Shown here in pieces: positions 1-8,474 of a stretch of 64,000 nucleotides of DNA. The translations under genes and the position numbers were made by a program. The stretch is from Herbidospora sakaeratensis. Its GTDB lineage: Bacteria; Actinomycetota; Actinomycetes; Streptosporangiales; Streptosporangiaceae. The stretch is taken from assembly GCF_001570525.1 (NCBI RefSeq), contig NZ_BBXC01000007.1, positions 1,310,679 through 1,374,678 of the forward strand, given 5' to 3'. Within the stretch, counting starts at the first letter, position 1. Each line of letters opens with the position of its first letter. Under the pieces are notes generated by a model. It was not told the origin of the DNA. It did not search any database and saw only the letters and a list, made by a program, of their open reading frames with translations.

Positions 1-1
1 G

Positions 2-1939
2 CGGGGCATCGAGGCGTATGAGGCCGCCCATCCGGAGCAGGTGCTGCCGGCCTCGCCGACCGGCAAGGTGGCGGGTGGCGCGGTGGTGGGCGACGTGCCG
101 CACACGGTGCCGATGCTGAGCCTGGACAACGTGTTCGGGCCCGATCAGCTGGTGGCGTGGGCGGCGTCGCTGGAGCGGCGGCTCGACCGTCCGGTGACGG
201 CGTGGAGCGTGGAGGCCAAGCTCGACGGGCTGGCGGTGTCGGCGCGTTACCGGCGGGGGCGGCTGGTGCAGCTGGTGACGCGCGGTGACGGCCTGGCGGG
301 GGAGGACGTGTCGCATTCGATCGGCACGATCGTGGGGTTGCCGGAGCGGCTGGCCGAGGCGGTGACGGTGGAGCTGCGCGGTGAGGTGATGATGACGACG
401 GCGCAGTTCGAAGACGCGTGCGCCAAGCGCCAGGCCCACGACGGCACCACGTTCGCCAATCCGCGCAGCGCGGCGGCGGGCACGTTGCGGACGAAGGACC
501 GTCCGTATGTGTGTGAGCTGACGTTCTTCGGTTACGGCGCGTTGCCGTTGCCGCCGGGTGACGACTCGGAGCTGGCGGTGCGGCTGCGGGAGTGGCCGCA
601 CAGTCAGATCATGGAATGGGTGGCGGGCCAGGGGGTGCGGACGACGGCGGTGACGCCGGTGGCGGGGGTGCTGGTCGCCGATCTGGCGGCGGTGCAGGCG
701 CGGGTGGAGGAGATCGCGGCGGCGCGGGCCGGGCTGGAGTTCGGCATCGACGGCATCGTGGTCAAGTGCGACCTGGCGGCCGACCAGGCGGCGGCGGGGT
801 TCAGCTCGCGCGCCCCGAGGTGGGCGGTGGCCTACAAGCTGCCGGCCACCGAGAAGATCACCAAGCTGGTGGGCGTGGAGTGGAACACCGGCCGGACCGG
901 CATCATCGCGCCGCGTGCGGTGCTGGAGCCGGTGGAGCTCGACGGGTCGATCGTCACCTACGCGACCCTGCACAACGCGGCCGACATCGCGCGGCGCGGC
1001 CTGATGATCGGCGACTCGGTGACCGTCTACAAGGCGGGCGACGTGATCCCGCGCGTGGAGGCCCCGGTCGTCCACCTGCGCACCGGCGACGAGACGCCGA
1101 TCGACATCCCGCAGGTGTGCCCGTCGTGCGGCGACGCGATCGACGCGAGCCAGGAGCGGTGGCGGTGCGTGCGGGGCCGCGCGTGCCGGGCCATCGCCTC
1201 GATCGAGTACGCGGTGGGCCGTGACCAGCTCGACATCGAGGGTTTGGCGGTCAACCGGATCCAGCAGATGCTCGACGCCGGTCTCATCGCCGACTTCGCC
1301 GACCTGTTCTTCCTGACGCGTGAGCAGCTGCTCGGGCTGGAGCGTATGGGCGAGACCAGCACCGACAACCTGCTGGCCGCCCTCGAACGCGCCAAGGCGC
1401 AGCCGTTGAGCCGGGTGTTCTGCGCGCTGGGCGTGCGCGGCACGGGCCGCAGCATGTCGCGCCGCATCGCCGCCCATTTCGGCACCATGGACGCCATCCG
1501 CGCCGCCGACGCGGCCGCGATCCAGGAGGTCGACGGCATCGGCCCGGAGAAGGCCCCCGTGGTGGTCGCCGAGCTGCTGGAACTCGACGCCCTGATCGAC
1601 AAGCTGATCAAGGCGGGCGTGAACATGACCCAGCCCGGCGTGGTGCCGAACCGGGCCGACGTCGCCGAGGCGGCGGGCGAGCCGGTCGAGCTGCCGCTGG
1701 CGGGCATGTCGGTGGTGGTGACCGGCACGATGACGGGCCCGCTGGCGGCGTTGTCGCGCAACGAGATGAACGAGCTGGTGGAGCGGGCGGGCGGCAAGGC
1801 GTCGTCGTCGGTGTCGGCCAAGACGTCGCTGGTGGTCGCGGGCGACAAGGCGGGCTCGAAGCGGGCCAAGGCCGAGAGCCTGGGGGTCCGGGTGGCGAGC
1901 CCGGAGGAGTTCGCCGACCTGGTCGCGGCGTTCCTATGA
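2..1939 (+). CDS. ligA: NAD-dependent DNA ligase, 5'-truncated by window edge
   Basis: Seals nicks in DNA with NAD as adenylate donor. The reading frame is open from base 2, so the start and most of the N-terminal NMN-binding domain lie upstream. The adenylation motif KLDG is at bases 218-229, followed by the nucleotidyltransferase and OB domains, a four-cysteine cluster (CPSC ... C ... C, about 1118-1185), helix-hairpin-helix repeats and a C-terminal BRCT domain (about 1690-1936). The stretch after the zinc cysteines lacks the usual CPAQ and HFASR-type residues, which suggests a divergent second ligase rather than the housekeeping copy. Family assignment is firm; paralogue status is inference. 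Confidence 0.93.
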   Translation, partial: RGIEAYEAAHPEQVLPASPTGKVAGGAVVGDVPHTVPMLSLDNVFGPDQLVAWAASLERRLDRPVTAWSVEAKLDGLAVSARYRRGRLVQLVTRGDGLAGEDVSHSIGTIVGLPERLAEAVTVELRGEVMMTTAQFEDACAKRQAHDGTTFANPRSAAAGTLRTKDRPYVCELTFFGYGALPLPPGDDSELAVRLREWPHSQIMEWVAGQGVRTTAVTPVAGVLVADLAAVQARVEEIAAARAGLEFGIDGIVVKCDLAADQAAAGFSSRAPRWAVAYKLPATEKITKLVGVEWNTGRTGIIAPRAVLEPVELDGSIVTYATLHNAADIARRGLMIGDSVTVYKAGDVIPRVEAPVVHLRTGDETPIDIPQVCPSCGDAIDASQERWRCVRGRACRAIASIEYAVGRDQLDIEGLAVNRIQQMLDAGLIADFADLFFLTREQLLGLERMGETSTDNLLAALERAKAQPLSRVFCALGVRGTGRSMSRRIAAHFGTMDAIRAADAAAIQEVDGIGPEKAPVVVAELLELDALIDKLIKAGVNMTQPGVVPNRADVAEAAGEPVELPLAGMSVVVTGTMTGPLAALSRNEMNELVERAGGKASSSVSAKTSLVVAGDKAGSKRAKAESLGVRVASPEEFADLVAAFL

Positions 1940-1992
1940 GGTCGGCGCGTCGCCGTCGTCGTCATCCGGTGGTGGCCGTCGAGCTCGGTCAA

Positions 1993-2030
1993 GCGACCGC
2001 CGCCGGTTACGCGGAGTGAACGGCGGTCGC
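1993..2030. terminator. Candidate bidirectional terminator hairpin
   Basis: A perfect 10-bp inverted repeat (GCGACCGCCG / CGGCGGTCGC) with an 18-base loop lies between the ligase stop and the convergent small secreted gene. No T-tract follows, as is usual in actinomycetes. Confidence 0.5.
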
Positions 2031-2047
2031 CTCCGCCCATGGGGCGG

Positions 2048-2290
2048 CTAGTTTCCGCTGTGGTCGATCACGTTGCCGTTGGAGCAGTTGTTCACGTGGT
2101 TGCCCACCCAGTCTCCCAGGACCGGCACGACCGCGACCTCCTGCAGGCAGACGGCGGCGGCCGTGAAGTTCCAGTTGTTGGCCGCGTTCACCCCTCCGCC
2201 GAAGTTCGAGTCGGGATCGTCGGCATGCGCGGAGCCGGCCATCCCCGCCACGCCCAGCGCCAGCGCGACCGTCGCGAACGTCCTCTTCAT
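2048..2290 (-). CDS. Small secreted protein, unknown function
   Basis: An 80-residue protein with a clear signal peptide: MKR, a hydrophobic stretch, then cleavage after SAHA at about residue 23. The mature part (about 57 residues) is rich in Asn and Gly and holds two cysteines that could form one disulfide. The start at 2290 is preferred over the GTG nine bases upstream because GAGGGAG sits 8 bases before this ATG. The size recalls chaplin-like surface peptides, but the chaplin cysteine and GN patterns are not convincing. No function is assigned. Confidence 0.7.
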   Translation of the reverse strand: MKRTFATVALALGVAGMAGSAHADDPDSNFGGGVNAANNWNFTAAAVCLQEVAVVPVLGDWVGNHVNNCSNGNVIDHSGN

Positions 2291-2476
2291 CGGAACCACT
2301 CCCTCAAAACCAATTACAAAGCGTAATCAGAGTGGCGCATGCCTCGATCGATCCCGTAGAGCCACGCCCACGATGACCGGCACGTCGATGTCGAAGCCGT
2401 GCACGAACAGATCGGGCTCCCGGCCTCATCCGCGAAGGCCGGGGTGTCGGGCCGGGACCACCTGCCGGTCGGGCAC

Positions 2477-2482
2477 TAGGGT
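2477..2482 (+). promoter_or_regulatory. -10 element of a leaderless promoter
   Basis: TAGGGT lies 6 bases before the GTG at 2489, so transcription should begin at or next to the start codon. No Shine-Dalgarno sequence is visible. Confidence 0.5.
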
Positions 2483-2488
2483 GTCCGG

Positions 2489-3196
2489 GTGAGCGACTGG
2501 CGCTTCCTGTACGAAAGCCTCCACGACTCGCCCGACCCGCTGTGGCCCTGGCTGGCCGCGCACCCGGATCTGGTCGCCGACGTCCAGCGGGCAGGTCGGC
2601 CCGGCAGCCACCTGACCTCCCCGGGAGACGAGACCCTGTGGCGGCTCTACGCCGTCGGCCGCGTCATCGACCTGCTCATCGCCGACCACCCCCGCCTCTA
2701 CCCCGCCTTCTGCACAGCCCTGGGAGGCGACCGCATCGACCGACCCGACTTCCACCCGTTCTGCCACGAGGTCGCCGAGGTCCGGCAGGCCGCCGACCCC
2801 GACCAGCCGCCGGTGATCGTCGAAGAGCGCCGGCCAGGATTCATGGTCGGGTCGTTGTTGTTGTCCCGCGCCGGCGTCGTCGTCACCGCAGGGGAACGCC
2901 ACCTGGTCGCCGGGGTCGCCGACCGCTCGACCCTCTACTGGACGCACCGCCGCCGCGACCGCCCCGCCCGGGACCTGTCCCACGGCTGGGGACACAACTC
3001 GCAGTGGCGGACCGCCGCCCGCCGCGACTACCTCGCCGACGGCCACTTCCACTACAACGTCGACGGCACCGAGCGCCCGACAGGCCGGGCGGAGATCGAG
3101 ATCGTCCGCCATCGGTGCGGCACGCTGCACGATCCGGGTGACGACCTGTTCCCCTACGACGACGTCCACGTCGAGCCCGCCATGCCGGCCGCATGA
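2489..3196 (+). CDS. Hypothetical protein, 235 aa
   Basis: I do not recognise this family. The protein is soluble, has no signal peptide or membrane segment, and is rich in Trp, His and Asp. It starts with GTG directly after a leaderless -10 element. It overlaps the next gene by four bases (ATGA), so it is probably co-transcribed with the phosphoesterase and perhaps the LexA-like repressor. The high third-position GC and the tight coupling support a real gene. Confidence 0.7.
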   Translation: MSDWRFLYESLHDSPDPLWPWLAAHPDLVADVQRAGRPGSHLTSPGDETLWRLYAVGRVIDLLIADHPRLYPAFCTALGGDRIDRPDFHPFCHEVAEVRQAADPDQPPVIVEERRPGFMVGSLLLSRAGVVVTAGERHLVAGVADRSTLYWTHRRRDRPARDLSHGWGHNSQWRTAARRDYLADGHFHYNVDGTERPTGRAEIEIVRHRCGTLHDPGDDLFPYDDVHVEPAMPAA

Positions 3197-3675
3197 AGAT
3201 CGTCGTCCTGTCCGACACGCACGCGCCGCGTTTCTGGAAGGCCCTCCCGCCCCGGGTCGCCGAGCACCTGCGCGGCGCCGACGTGATCCTGCACGCCGGT
3301 GACGTGTGCGTCGGGTGGGTGCTCGACGAGCTGGCCGCCCACGCGCCCGTCCACGCCGTCAAGGGCAACAACGACGGCCCCGACGTCGAGGCCCCCGAGA
3401 CGCTGGAGCTGACGCTCGGCGGGCTGCGCGTGGCGATGATCCACGACGCCGGGCCGGCCAAGGGCAGGCCGGCGCGGATGCGGGCCCGGTTCCCGGACGC
3501 CGATCTGGTCGTGTACGGCCACTCGCACATCCCCCTCGACGACGACTCCGGCCCGGTCCGCATCTTCAACCCGGGCTCGCCGACCGACAAGCGCCGCCAG
3601 CCCCACGGCACCCTCGGCCTGCTGCGCGTCGAGGGCGGAAGGCTCGCCGAGGCGAGGATCGTCGCGGTGACCTGA
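3193..3675 (+). CDS. YfcE/MJ0936-type metallophosphoesterase
   Basis: A 160-residue calcineurin-like phosphoesterase. All metal-binding signatures are visible in order: DTH (residues 8-10), HAGD (about 34-37), GNND (about 56-59), a His-Asp pair near 80 and GHSH near 110. The length matches the small YfcE/MJ0936 phosphodiesterases that act on phosphodiester substrates with two metal ions. The physiological substrate cannot be read from sequence. It overlaps the upstream hypothetical gene by 4 bp and lies 36 bp before the LexA-like gene. Confidence 0.88.
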   Translation: MKIVVLSDTHAPRFWKALPPRVAEHLRGADVILHAGDVCVGWVLDELAAHAPVHAVKGNNDGPDVEAPETLELTLGGLRVAMIHDAGPAKGRPARMRARFPDADLVVYGHSHIPLDDDSGPVRIFNPGSPTDKRRQPHGTLGLLRVEGGRLAEARIVAVT

Positions 3676-3698
3676 CCCGCGTCCGGTGCCGCGCGGCC

Positions 3699-3704
3699 TA
3701 CGAT
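3699..3704 (+). promoter_or_regulatory. -10 element of a leaderless promoter for the LexA-like gene
   Basis: TACGAT ends 7 bases before GTG 3712. The ATG at 3703 overlaps this hexamer and so is less likely to be the start. No GAAC-N4-GTTC SOS box is seen in the 50 bases around it. Confidence 0.5.
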
Positions 3705-3711
3705 GTCGCAG

Positions 3712-4368
3712 GTGACCGCCTACGACGACGACCTGTTCGAGCACCTCGACACCGCAGGGCTGCCGCCGCGCCAGCAGCGGATCCTGGCCACGATCCACGA
3801 CTGGGTGGTGCGGCACGGCTATCCGCCGAGCACCCGCGAGATCGGCGACGCGGTGGGGCTGCGGTCGGCGTCGGCGGTGTCGCGGCATCTGCGGAGCCTG
3901 GAGGAGCTGGGGTTCCTGCGCCGGGGCAGTGCGATGAGCCGGCCGATGGACGTGCGGGCGTTCCTGCGCGGGCCGGCGGCGCGGCCGGCCGCCGACCTGG
4001 TCAGCGTGCCGGTCGTGGGCGACATCGCGGCGGGGGCACCGATCCCGGCCGAGCAGTACGTCGACGACGCGCTGACGCTGCCGCGCGACCTCACCGGCCG
4101 GGGCACCGTCTTCGGGTTGCGGGTGCGGGGCGACTCGATGGTCGAGGCGGCCATCTGCGACGGCGACATCGTCGTGGTCCGGCAGCAGCCGGAGGCGCAC
4201 TCGGGGCAGATCGTGGCCGCGATGATCGACGGCGAGGCGACCGTGAAGGTGTTCCGGCGGCGCGGCGGCCACGTCGTGCTGGAGCCGCGCAACCCGGCCT
4301 ACCCCGACATCGACGGCGACGACGCGGTGGTGCTCGGCATCGTGGTCTCGGTGTTGCGCAGCGTCTGA
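3712..4368 (+). CDS. lexA: LexA-family repressor
   Basis: A transcriptional repressor with an N-terminal winged helix-turn-helix (about residues 12-65) and a C-terminal S24 self-cleaving peptidase domain. The cleavage site appears as AAG within GDIAAGAPI. The nucleophile Ser is in GDSM and the general base Lys in ATVKVF, so RecA-stimulated autocleavage should be possible. The GTG start fits a leaderless -10 element; an ATG nine bases upstream is the alternative. The HTH differs from the usual actinobacterial LexA and no SOS box is visible upstream, so this may be a LexA paralogue with its own regulon rather than the main SOS repressor. Confidence 0.88.
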   Translation: MTAYDDDLFEHLDTAGLPPRQQRILATIHDWVVRHGYPPSTREIGDAVGLRSASAVSRHLRSLEELGFLRRGSAMSRPMDVRAFLRGPAARPAADLVSVPVVGDIAAGAPIPAEQYVDDALTLPRDLTGRGTVFGLRVRGDSMVEAAICDGDIVVVRQQPEAHSGQIVAAMIDGEATVKVFRRRGGHVVLEPRNPAYPDIDGDDAVVLGIVVSVLRSV

Positions 4369-4445
4369 GAAATTCCTCCCGCCGGGATGTCGAGAACGCG
4401 GCGGCGGCTCCGTCCCCGGTTCACCTACGGAGAAGGAGAACCACC

Positions 4446-4886
4446 ATGACCGTCCAGCGCATGGACAACGTCGCGATCGTCGTCGACGACCTGGAGGCCG
4501 CCGTCGCGTTCTTCGCCGAGCTGGGGCTGGCCGTCGAGGGGCGGGCCCGCATCGAAGGGGGGTTCGCCGACCGTACCGTCGGACTGGAGGGTGTGAGCAG
4601 CGACATCGCGATGATGCGCACCCCCGACGGGCACGGGCGGCTGGAGCTGACGAAGTACCACCACCCGGCGGCGGTCGGCCCCGACCCGGGCAGCCTGCCG
4701 CCCAACACGCGGGGCATGCACCGCGTCATGTTCGCCGTGACCGGCATCGACGACGTCGTGGCCCGGCTGCGTGAGCACGGCGCCGAGCTCGTCGGCGACG
4801 TGGTCCGCTACGAGGACAGCTACCGGTTGTGCTACCTGCGCGGCCCGGAGGGCGTCATCGTCGCCCTGGCCGAGCAGCTGAGCTGA
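4446..4886 (+). CDS. VOC (glyoxalase/bleomycin-resistance fold) protein
   Basis: A 146-residue single-chain VOC protein with two beta-alpha-beta-beta-beta modules: about 5-70, beginning DNVAIVVDDLEAAVAFF, and about 80-143, ending in a GPEGVIVALAEQL strand. Members are metal-dependent lyases, dioxygenases or drug-binding proteins; the substrate is unknown. A strong RBS (GGAGAAGGAG) precedes ATG 4446. It lies 20 bp before the DGPF gene of the ECF42 pair, and VOC proteins often share such loci, so one transcript is likely. Confidence 0.85.
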   Translation: MTVQRMDNVAIVVDDLEAAVAFFAELGLAVEGRARIEGGFADRTVGLEGVSSDIAMMRTPDGHGRLELTKYHHPAAVGPDPGSLPPNTRGMHRVMFAVTGIDDVVARLREHGAELVGDVVRYEDSYRLCYLRGPEGVIVALAEQLS

Positions 4887-4906
4887 CACCGAAGGAGGGA
4901 CCGGAG

Positions 4907-5326
4907 ATGGCCAAGTACCTGCTGCTGAAGCACTACCGGGGCGCGCCGGCCGCCGTGAACGACGTGCCGATGGACCAGTGGACGCCCGAGGAGGTCGCCG
5001 CGCACGTCCAGTACATGGTCGACTTCGCCGCCCGGCTGGAGGGCACCGGCGAGTTCGTCGACAGCCAGGGACTGTCCCCGGAGGGGAGTTTCGTGCGCTA
5101 CGACGGCGAGGGGCGGCCGCCGGTCGTCGACGGCCCGTTCGCCGAGACGAAAGACCTGATCGCGGGCTGGATGGTGATCGACGTCGAGTCGCCGGAACGC
5201 GCCTACGAGCTGGCCGCCGAACTGTCGGCCGCTCCCGGCGCGGGCGGCCGGCCGATCCACGAATGGCTGGAGGTGCGGCCGTTCCTCACCCTGCACGCGG
5301 CCGTCTTCGACCGGGTGCCGGATTGA
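4907..5326 (+). CDS. YCII-related DGPF-domain protein (ECF42 partner)
   Basis: A 139-residue YCII-like protein with the diagnostic DGPFAETKD motif near residue 78 and the conserved pattern of a C-terminal ferredoxin-like fold. DGPF proteins are the characteristic genomic partners of ECF42 sigma factors, and the next gene is exactly that. Start ATG 4907 has GGAGGGA upstream. Its 3' end overlaps the sigma-factor start by four bases (TTGA), which points to translational coupling. The biochemical role of DGPF proteins is not settled. Confidence 0.9.
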   Translation: MAKYLLLKHYRGAPAAVNDVPMDQWTPEEVAAHVQYMVDFAARLEGTGEFVDSQGLSPEGSFVRYDGEGRPPVVDGPFAETKDLIAGWMVIDVESPERAYELAAELSAAPGAGGRPIHEWLEVRPFLTLHAAVFDRVPD

Positions 5327-6462
5327 ACGAGGCGCTGCTGCGGGAGCTGGTGCCCGCGGTGATCGGGGTGCTGGTCCGCCGCGGGGCCGACTTCGCGGCG
5401 GCCGAGGACGCCGTCCAGGACGCCCTCGTCGAGGCGGTGCGGGCGCCGCAGGACGTGCGCGACCCCAAGGGGTGGCTGATCACGGTGGCCTGGCGCAAGT
5501 TCCTCGACGCCGCCCGCGCCGAGACCTCCCGGCGCGACCGGGAGCTGCGCGCCGACAACGAACCGGAGCCCGGCCCGGCCGAGTCGGCCGACGACACGCT
5601 GCGCCTGTACTTCCTGTGCGCCCACCCGTCACTGACCCCGGCGTCGGCGGTGGCGCTGACGTTGCGGGCGGTCGGCGGGCTGACCACCCGGCAGATCGCG
5701 CAGGCCTACCTGGTGCCCGAGTCGACGATGGCGCAGCGCATCAGCCGGGCCAAACGCACCGTGGCCGGGGTGCGGTTCACCCGGCCGGGCGACGTCGCGA
5801 CCGTGCTGCGGGTGCTCTACCTGGTGTTCAACGAGGGCTACTCCGGCGACGTCGACCTGGCGGCCGAGGCGATCCGGCTGACCCGCCAGCTGGCCGCCAT
5901 GACCCGGCACGAGGAGGTCGCCGGGCTGCTGGCGCTGATGCTGCTGCACCACGCCCGGCGGCCGGCCCGCACCACCCCCGAGGGGCGGCTCGTCCCGCTG
6001 GCCGAGCAGGACCGGAGCCGGTGGGACACCCGCCTGATCGCCGAGGGCGTCGAGGTGCTGCAGGCGGCGCTGGCCCGCGACCGGCTCGGCGAGTTCCAGG
6101 CGCAGGCCGCCATCGCCGCGCTGCACGCCGACGCCCCGGCGGCCGCCGAGACCGACTGGGTGCAGATCGTCGAGTGGTACGACGAACTGGTGCGCCTGAC
6201 CGGCAACCCGGTGGCCCGGCTCAACTGCGCGGTCGCGGTCGGCGAGGCCGACGGCGCGCACGCGGGCCTGGCCGCTTTGGCCGAGGTCGACCCGGGCCTG
6301 CCCCGCCACACGGCCGCCTCGGCCTACCTGCACGAGCGGGCCGGCGACCTGGCCGCCGCCGCCCGCCTGTACGCCGAGGCCGCCGGCCAGGCGTCCAGCG
6401 TGCCCGAACGCGACCACCTCACCCGCCAGGCCGCCCGCCTCAACGCCCTCCTGCGCCGTTGA
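5323..6462 (+). CDS. ECF42-group RNA polymerase sigma factor with C-terminal TPR-like extension
   Basis: A 379-residue extracytoplasmic-function sigma factor. Sigma region 2 is about residues 8-70 (AEDAVQDALVEA, then the PKGWLITVAWRKFLDA strand). Region 4 is about 105-155 (TTRQIAQAYLVPESTMAQRISRAK). A long C-terminal helical extension of about 200 residues, typical of ECF42, follows. Members have no classical anti-sigma factor; the extension is thought to control activity. The start is TTG 5323, overlapping the DGPF stop; family members begin with a similar NEALLR sequence. It probably controls its own VOC-DGPF-sigma transcript. Confidence 0.92.
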   Translation: MNEALLRELVPAVIGVLVRRGADFAAAEDAVQDALVEAVRAPQDVRDPKGWLITVAWRKFLDAARAETSRRDRELRADNEPEPGPAESADDTLRLYFLCAHPSLTPASAVALTLRAVGGLTTRQIAQAYLVPESTMAQRISRAKRTVAGVRFTRPGDVATVLRVLYLVFNEGYSGDVDLAAEAIRLTRQLAAMTRHEEVAGLLALMLLHHARRPARTTPEGRLVPLAEQDRSRWDTRLIAEGVEVLQAALARDRLGEFQAQAAIAALHADAPAAAETDWVQIVEWYDELVRLTGNPVARLNCAVAVGEADGAHAGLAALAEVDPGLPRHTAASAYLHERAGDLAAAARLYAEAAGQASSVPERDHLTRQAARLNALLRR

Positions 6463-6489
6463 TCAAAACGGTCGGTAAGGTGCAGCACC

Positions 6490-7335
6490 ATGGAATTCTT
6501 CCGCCACGGCCCCGCCGGGTCCGAGCGCCCCGCCGTCCGGCACGGGGGCCGCGACTACGACCTGACGCCGCTCACCGCCGACATCGACGGCCCCTTCCTG
6601 GCCGATGACGGCATCGAGCGCGCCGCCGCCGCGCTGGCCGCCGACGAGCTGCCCGAGATCGACATCGCCGGGCGGCGCATCGGCCCGCCGATCGCCCGCC
6701 CGCCGGCGGTGGTGTGCATCGGCATGAACTACGCCGCCCACGCCGCCGAGTCGGGCGCCGCGCCGCCGCCCTACCCGATCGTGTTCCTCAAGCACCCCGG
6801 CTGCGTGGTCGGCCCCGACGACGACGTGATCCTGCCGCCGAACTCGGCCAAGACCGACTGGGAGGTCGAGCTCGCCGTCGTCATGAAGGGCACCCCCCGC
6901 TACCTGAACGACCCCTCCGAGGCGCTCGGTTACGTCGCCGGATACGCCCTGTCGAACGACCTGTCGGAGCGCGCCTTCCAGCTGGAGGAGTCGGGCGGCC
7001 AGTGGTCGAAGGGCAAGTGCGCCGAGACGTTCAACCCGCTCGGGCCGGTGCTGCGGCCCGCCTCGGAGATCGACCCCACCGGGCTCCGGCTGCGGTCGTG
7101 GGTGAACGGCGAGGTGCGGCAGGACTCCAGCACGGCCGACATGGTGTTCTCCGTCGCCGAGATCATCCACCACCTGAGCCACTACATGCTCCTCATGCCG
7201 GGCGACGTGATCAGCACCGGCACCCCCGAGGGCGTGGCGCTGTCGGGCCGTTTCCCCTACCTGAAGGTCGGCGACGTCGTGACGATGGAGATCGACGGGC
7301 TCGGCCGCCAGGAGCAGGTGATCGTGGCCTACTGA
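6490..7335 (+). CDS. Fumarylacetoacetate hydrolase (FAH) family protein
   Basis: A 281-residue FAH-fold enzyme with an N-terminal cap of about 70 residues, then the catalytic fold from CIGMNYAAHAAE. The metal-binding acidic cluster includes the DWEVELAVV motif near residue 121 and a conserved Lys near 100. Relatives cleave acylpyruvates or hydrate/decarboxylate 2-oxo acids in aromatic catabolism; the substrate is not predictable here. TAAGGT lies 8 bases before the ATG, so the message may be leaderless. It converges on the next gene and overlaps it by 7 bp. Confidence 0.9.
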   Translation: MEFFRHGPAGSERPAVRHGGRDYDLTPLTADIDGPFLADDGIERAAAALAADELPEIDIAGRRIGPPIARPPAVVCIGMNYAAHAAESGAAPPPYPIVFLKHPGCVVGPDDDVILPPNSAKTDWEVELAVVMKGTPRYLNDPSEALGYVAGYALSNDLSERAFQLEESGGQWSKGKCAETFNPLGPVLRPASEIDPTGLRLRSWVNGEVRQDSSTADMVFSVAEIIHHLSHYMLLMPGDVISTGTPEGVALSGRFPYLKVGDVVTMEIDGLGRQEQVIVAY

Positions 7336-8474
7336 GCGGGGAACGTCACCTCCGGACAGCACGGCGACGGCCCGTCCAGAAGAGGTTGCCGCCGCCCTTT
7401 CAGGTGCAGGTCGAGGAAGGCGGCCACGTAGGCGCGGGTGAGCTCCGCGCCCCGGGACGCGGGCAGCATCCCGGGCAGCGGGTCCAGGCCGATGACCTCG
7501 GCCAGCAGCGGGACGTCGGTGAACGTCTGGTGCTCGGCCCCGGCGACCACGAGCCACCGCTTCCACCCCGTCAGCGCCTTCCAGTCGCGGTCCCACGAGT
7601 GGTCCGGTCCGCCCGGGACGTGCTGCGGCGTGCCCAGGAACAGGAACGGCCGCGACAGGCCGCCCTTCGGGATGCGCGCGTAGGTGGTGCCGTCCAGGTC
7701 GATCCCGGCGCGGACCCGCCGGTCGGCGACCATGGCCGCCACGGCGGCGGCCCCGCCGATCGACTGGCCGGCCATCGCGATGCGCCCGGAGTCGATCAGC
7801 CGGGCATACGTGGAGGTCAGCCGGTCGAGGACGAAGGACACGTCGGCCGCCCGGCCCCGCACCAGCCCGGCGCGGAACCCCGGGTCGCCGGAGGAATCGC
7901 AGGCCAGGCACCCGGCCACCCGCCCGTCGGCCAGGGTCGTGGCGTAACTTTCGTGGGTGTGGTCGATCCCGGCCACGACGTACCCCCGGGAGGCCAGGTC
8001 CTCGGCCAGGGACGTGAGGGTGCTCATCGGTTTGGTGAAGCCGGGAGACAGCACCACGAGCGGCAGGCCGCGCCCGGCGGGGGCGGCGTCCCTGACGGAG
8101 TGGGTCCCCGTCTCGCTCAGCGTCCCGGCGGCGGTCGCGGGCATCCCCGAGCCGGTCAGCAGCGGTTCGGCCTCCTTCGGCGACATGTACGGCGCGCGCG
8201 GCCCGTCGCGTTGCTCGGTCGGGTACCAGAGGGTGACCCTGAGCTGCCTGGCCCGCATGCTCTCGTCCCAGGGGTCGGGGCGGGAGCCGTCGGTCAGGTG
8301 CAGAACCGCGCTGCCGACCGGGCGGCCGCCGGTGGGGGCGGGGAGGGCGACCGGGCGGGCGGGCGCGGGCGAGGGGGCGGCCGAGCGGGGCGGTTCGGGC
8401 GCGGAGCAGGCGCACGCGGCGACGCCGGTCAGCAGCGCGGCGGCGAGCAGTCGTCTCATCGGAGGTCCGTTCAC
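7329..8474 (-). CDS. Lipoprotein alpha/beta hydrolase (PAF-acetylhydrolase/PET-hydrolase-like)
   Basis: A 381-residue exported hydrolase. The N-terminus has Arg residues, a hydrophobic stretch and a lipobox ending GVAAC, so it should be lipid-anchored outside the membrane. The nucleophile elbow GQSIGG is near residue 240 and a candidate catalytic His lies in AGAEHQTF. A paired-Cys segment (GCLACDSSG) may form a local disulfide. The GTG start at 8474 overlaps the upstream protease stop (GTGA); ATG 8459 is an alternative. It is last in a four-gene operon with an ABC transporter and an S41-like lipoprotein. Substrate unknown (lipid or polyester). Confidence 0.85.
   Translation of the reverse strand: MNGPPMRRLLAAALLTGVAACACSAPEPPRSAAPSPAPARPVALPAPTGGRPVGSAVLHLTDGSRPDPWDESMRARQLRVTLWYPTEQRDGPRAPYMSPKEAEPLLTGSGMPATAAGTLSETGTHSVRDAAPAGRGLPLVVLSPGFTKPMSTLTSLAEDLASRGYVVAGIDHTHESYATTLADGRVAGCLACDSSGDPGFRAGLVRGRAADVSFVLDRLTSTYARLIDSGRIAMAGQSIGGAAAVAAMVADRRVRAGIDLDGTTYARIPKGGLSRPFLFLGTPQHVPGGPDHSWDRDWKALTGWKRWLVVAGAEHQTFTDVPLLAEVIGLDPLPGMLPASRGAELTRAYVAAFLDLHLKGRRQPLLDGPSPCCPEVTFPAQ

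Noticed and set aside
2048-2290. Chaplin or rodlin identity of the small secreted protein
   Set aside because: Size and signal peptide fit, but the conserved chaplin sequence around the cysteines is not there.
3660-3712. SOS box upstream of the LexA-like gene
   Set aside because: No GAAC-N4-GTTC or close variant is present in this stretch.
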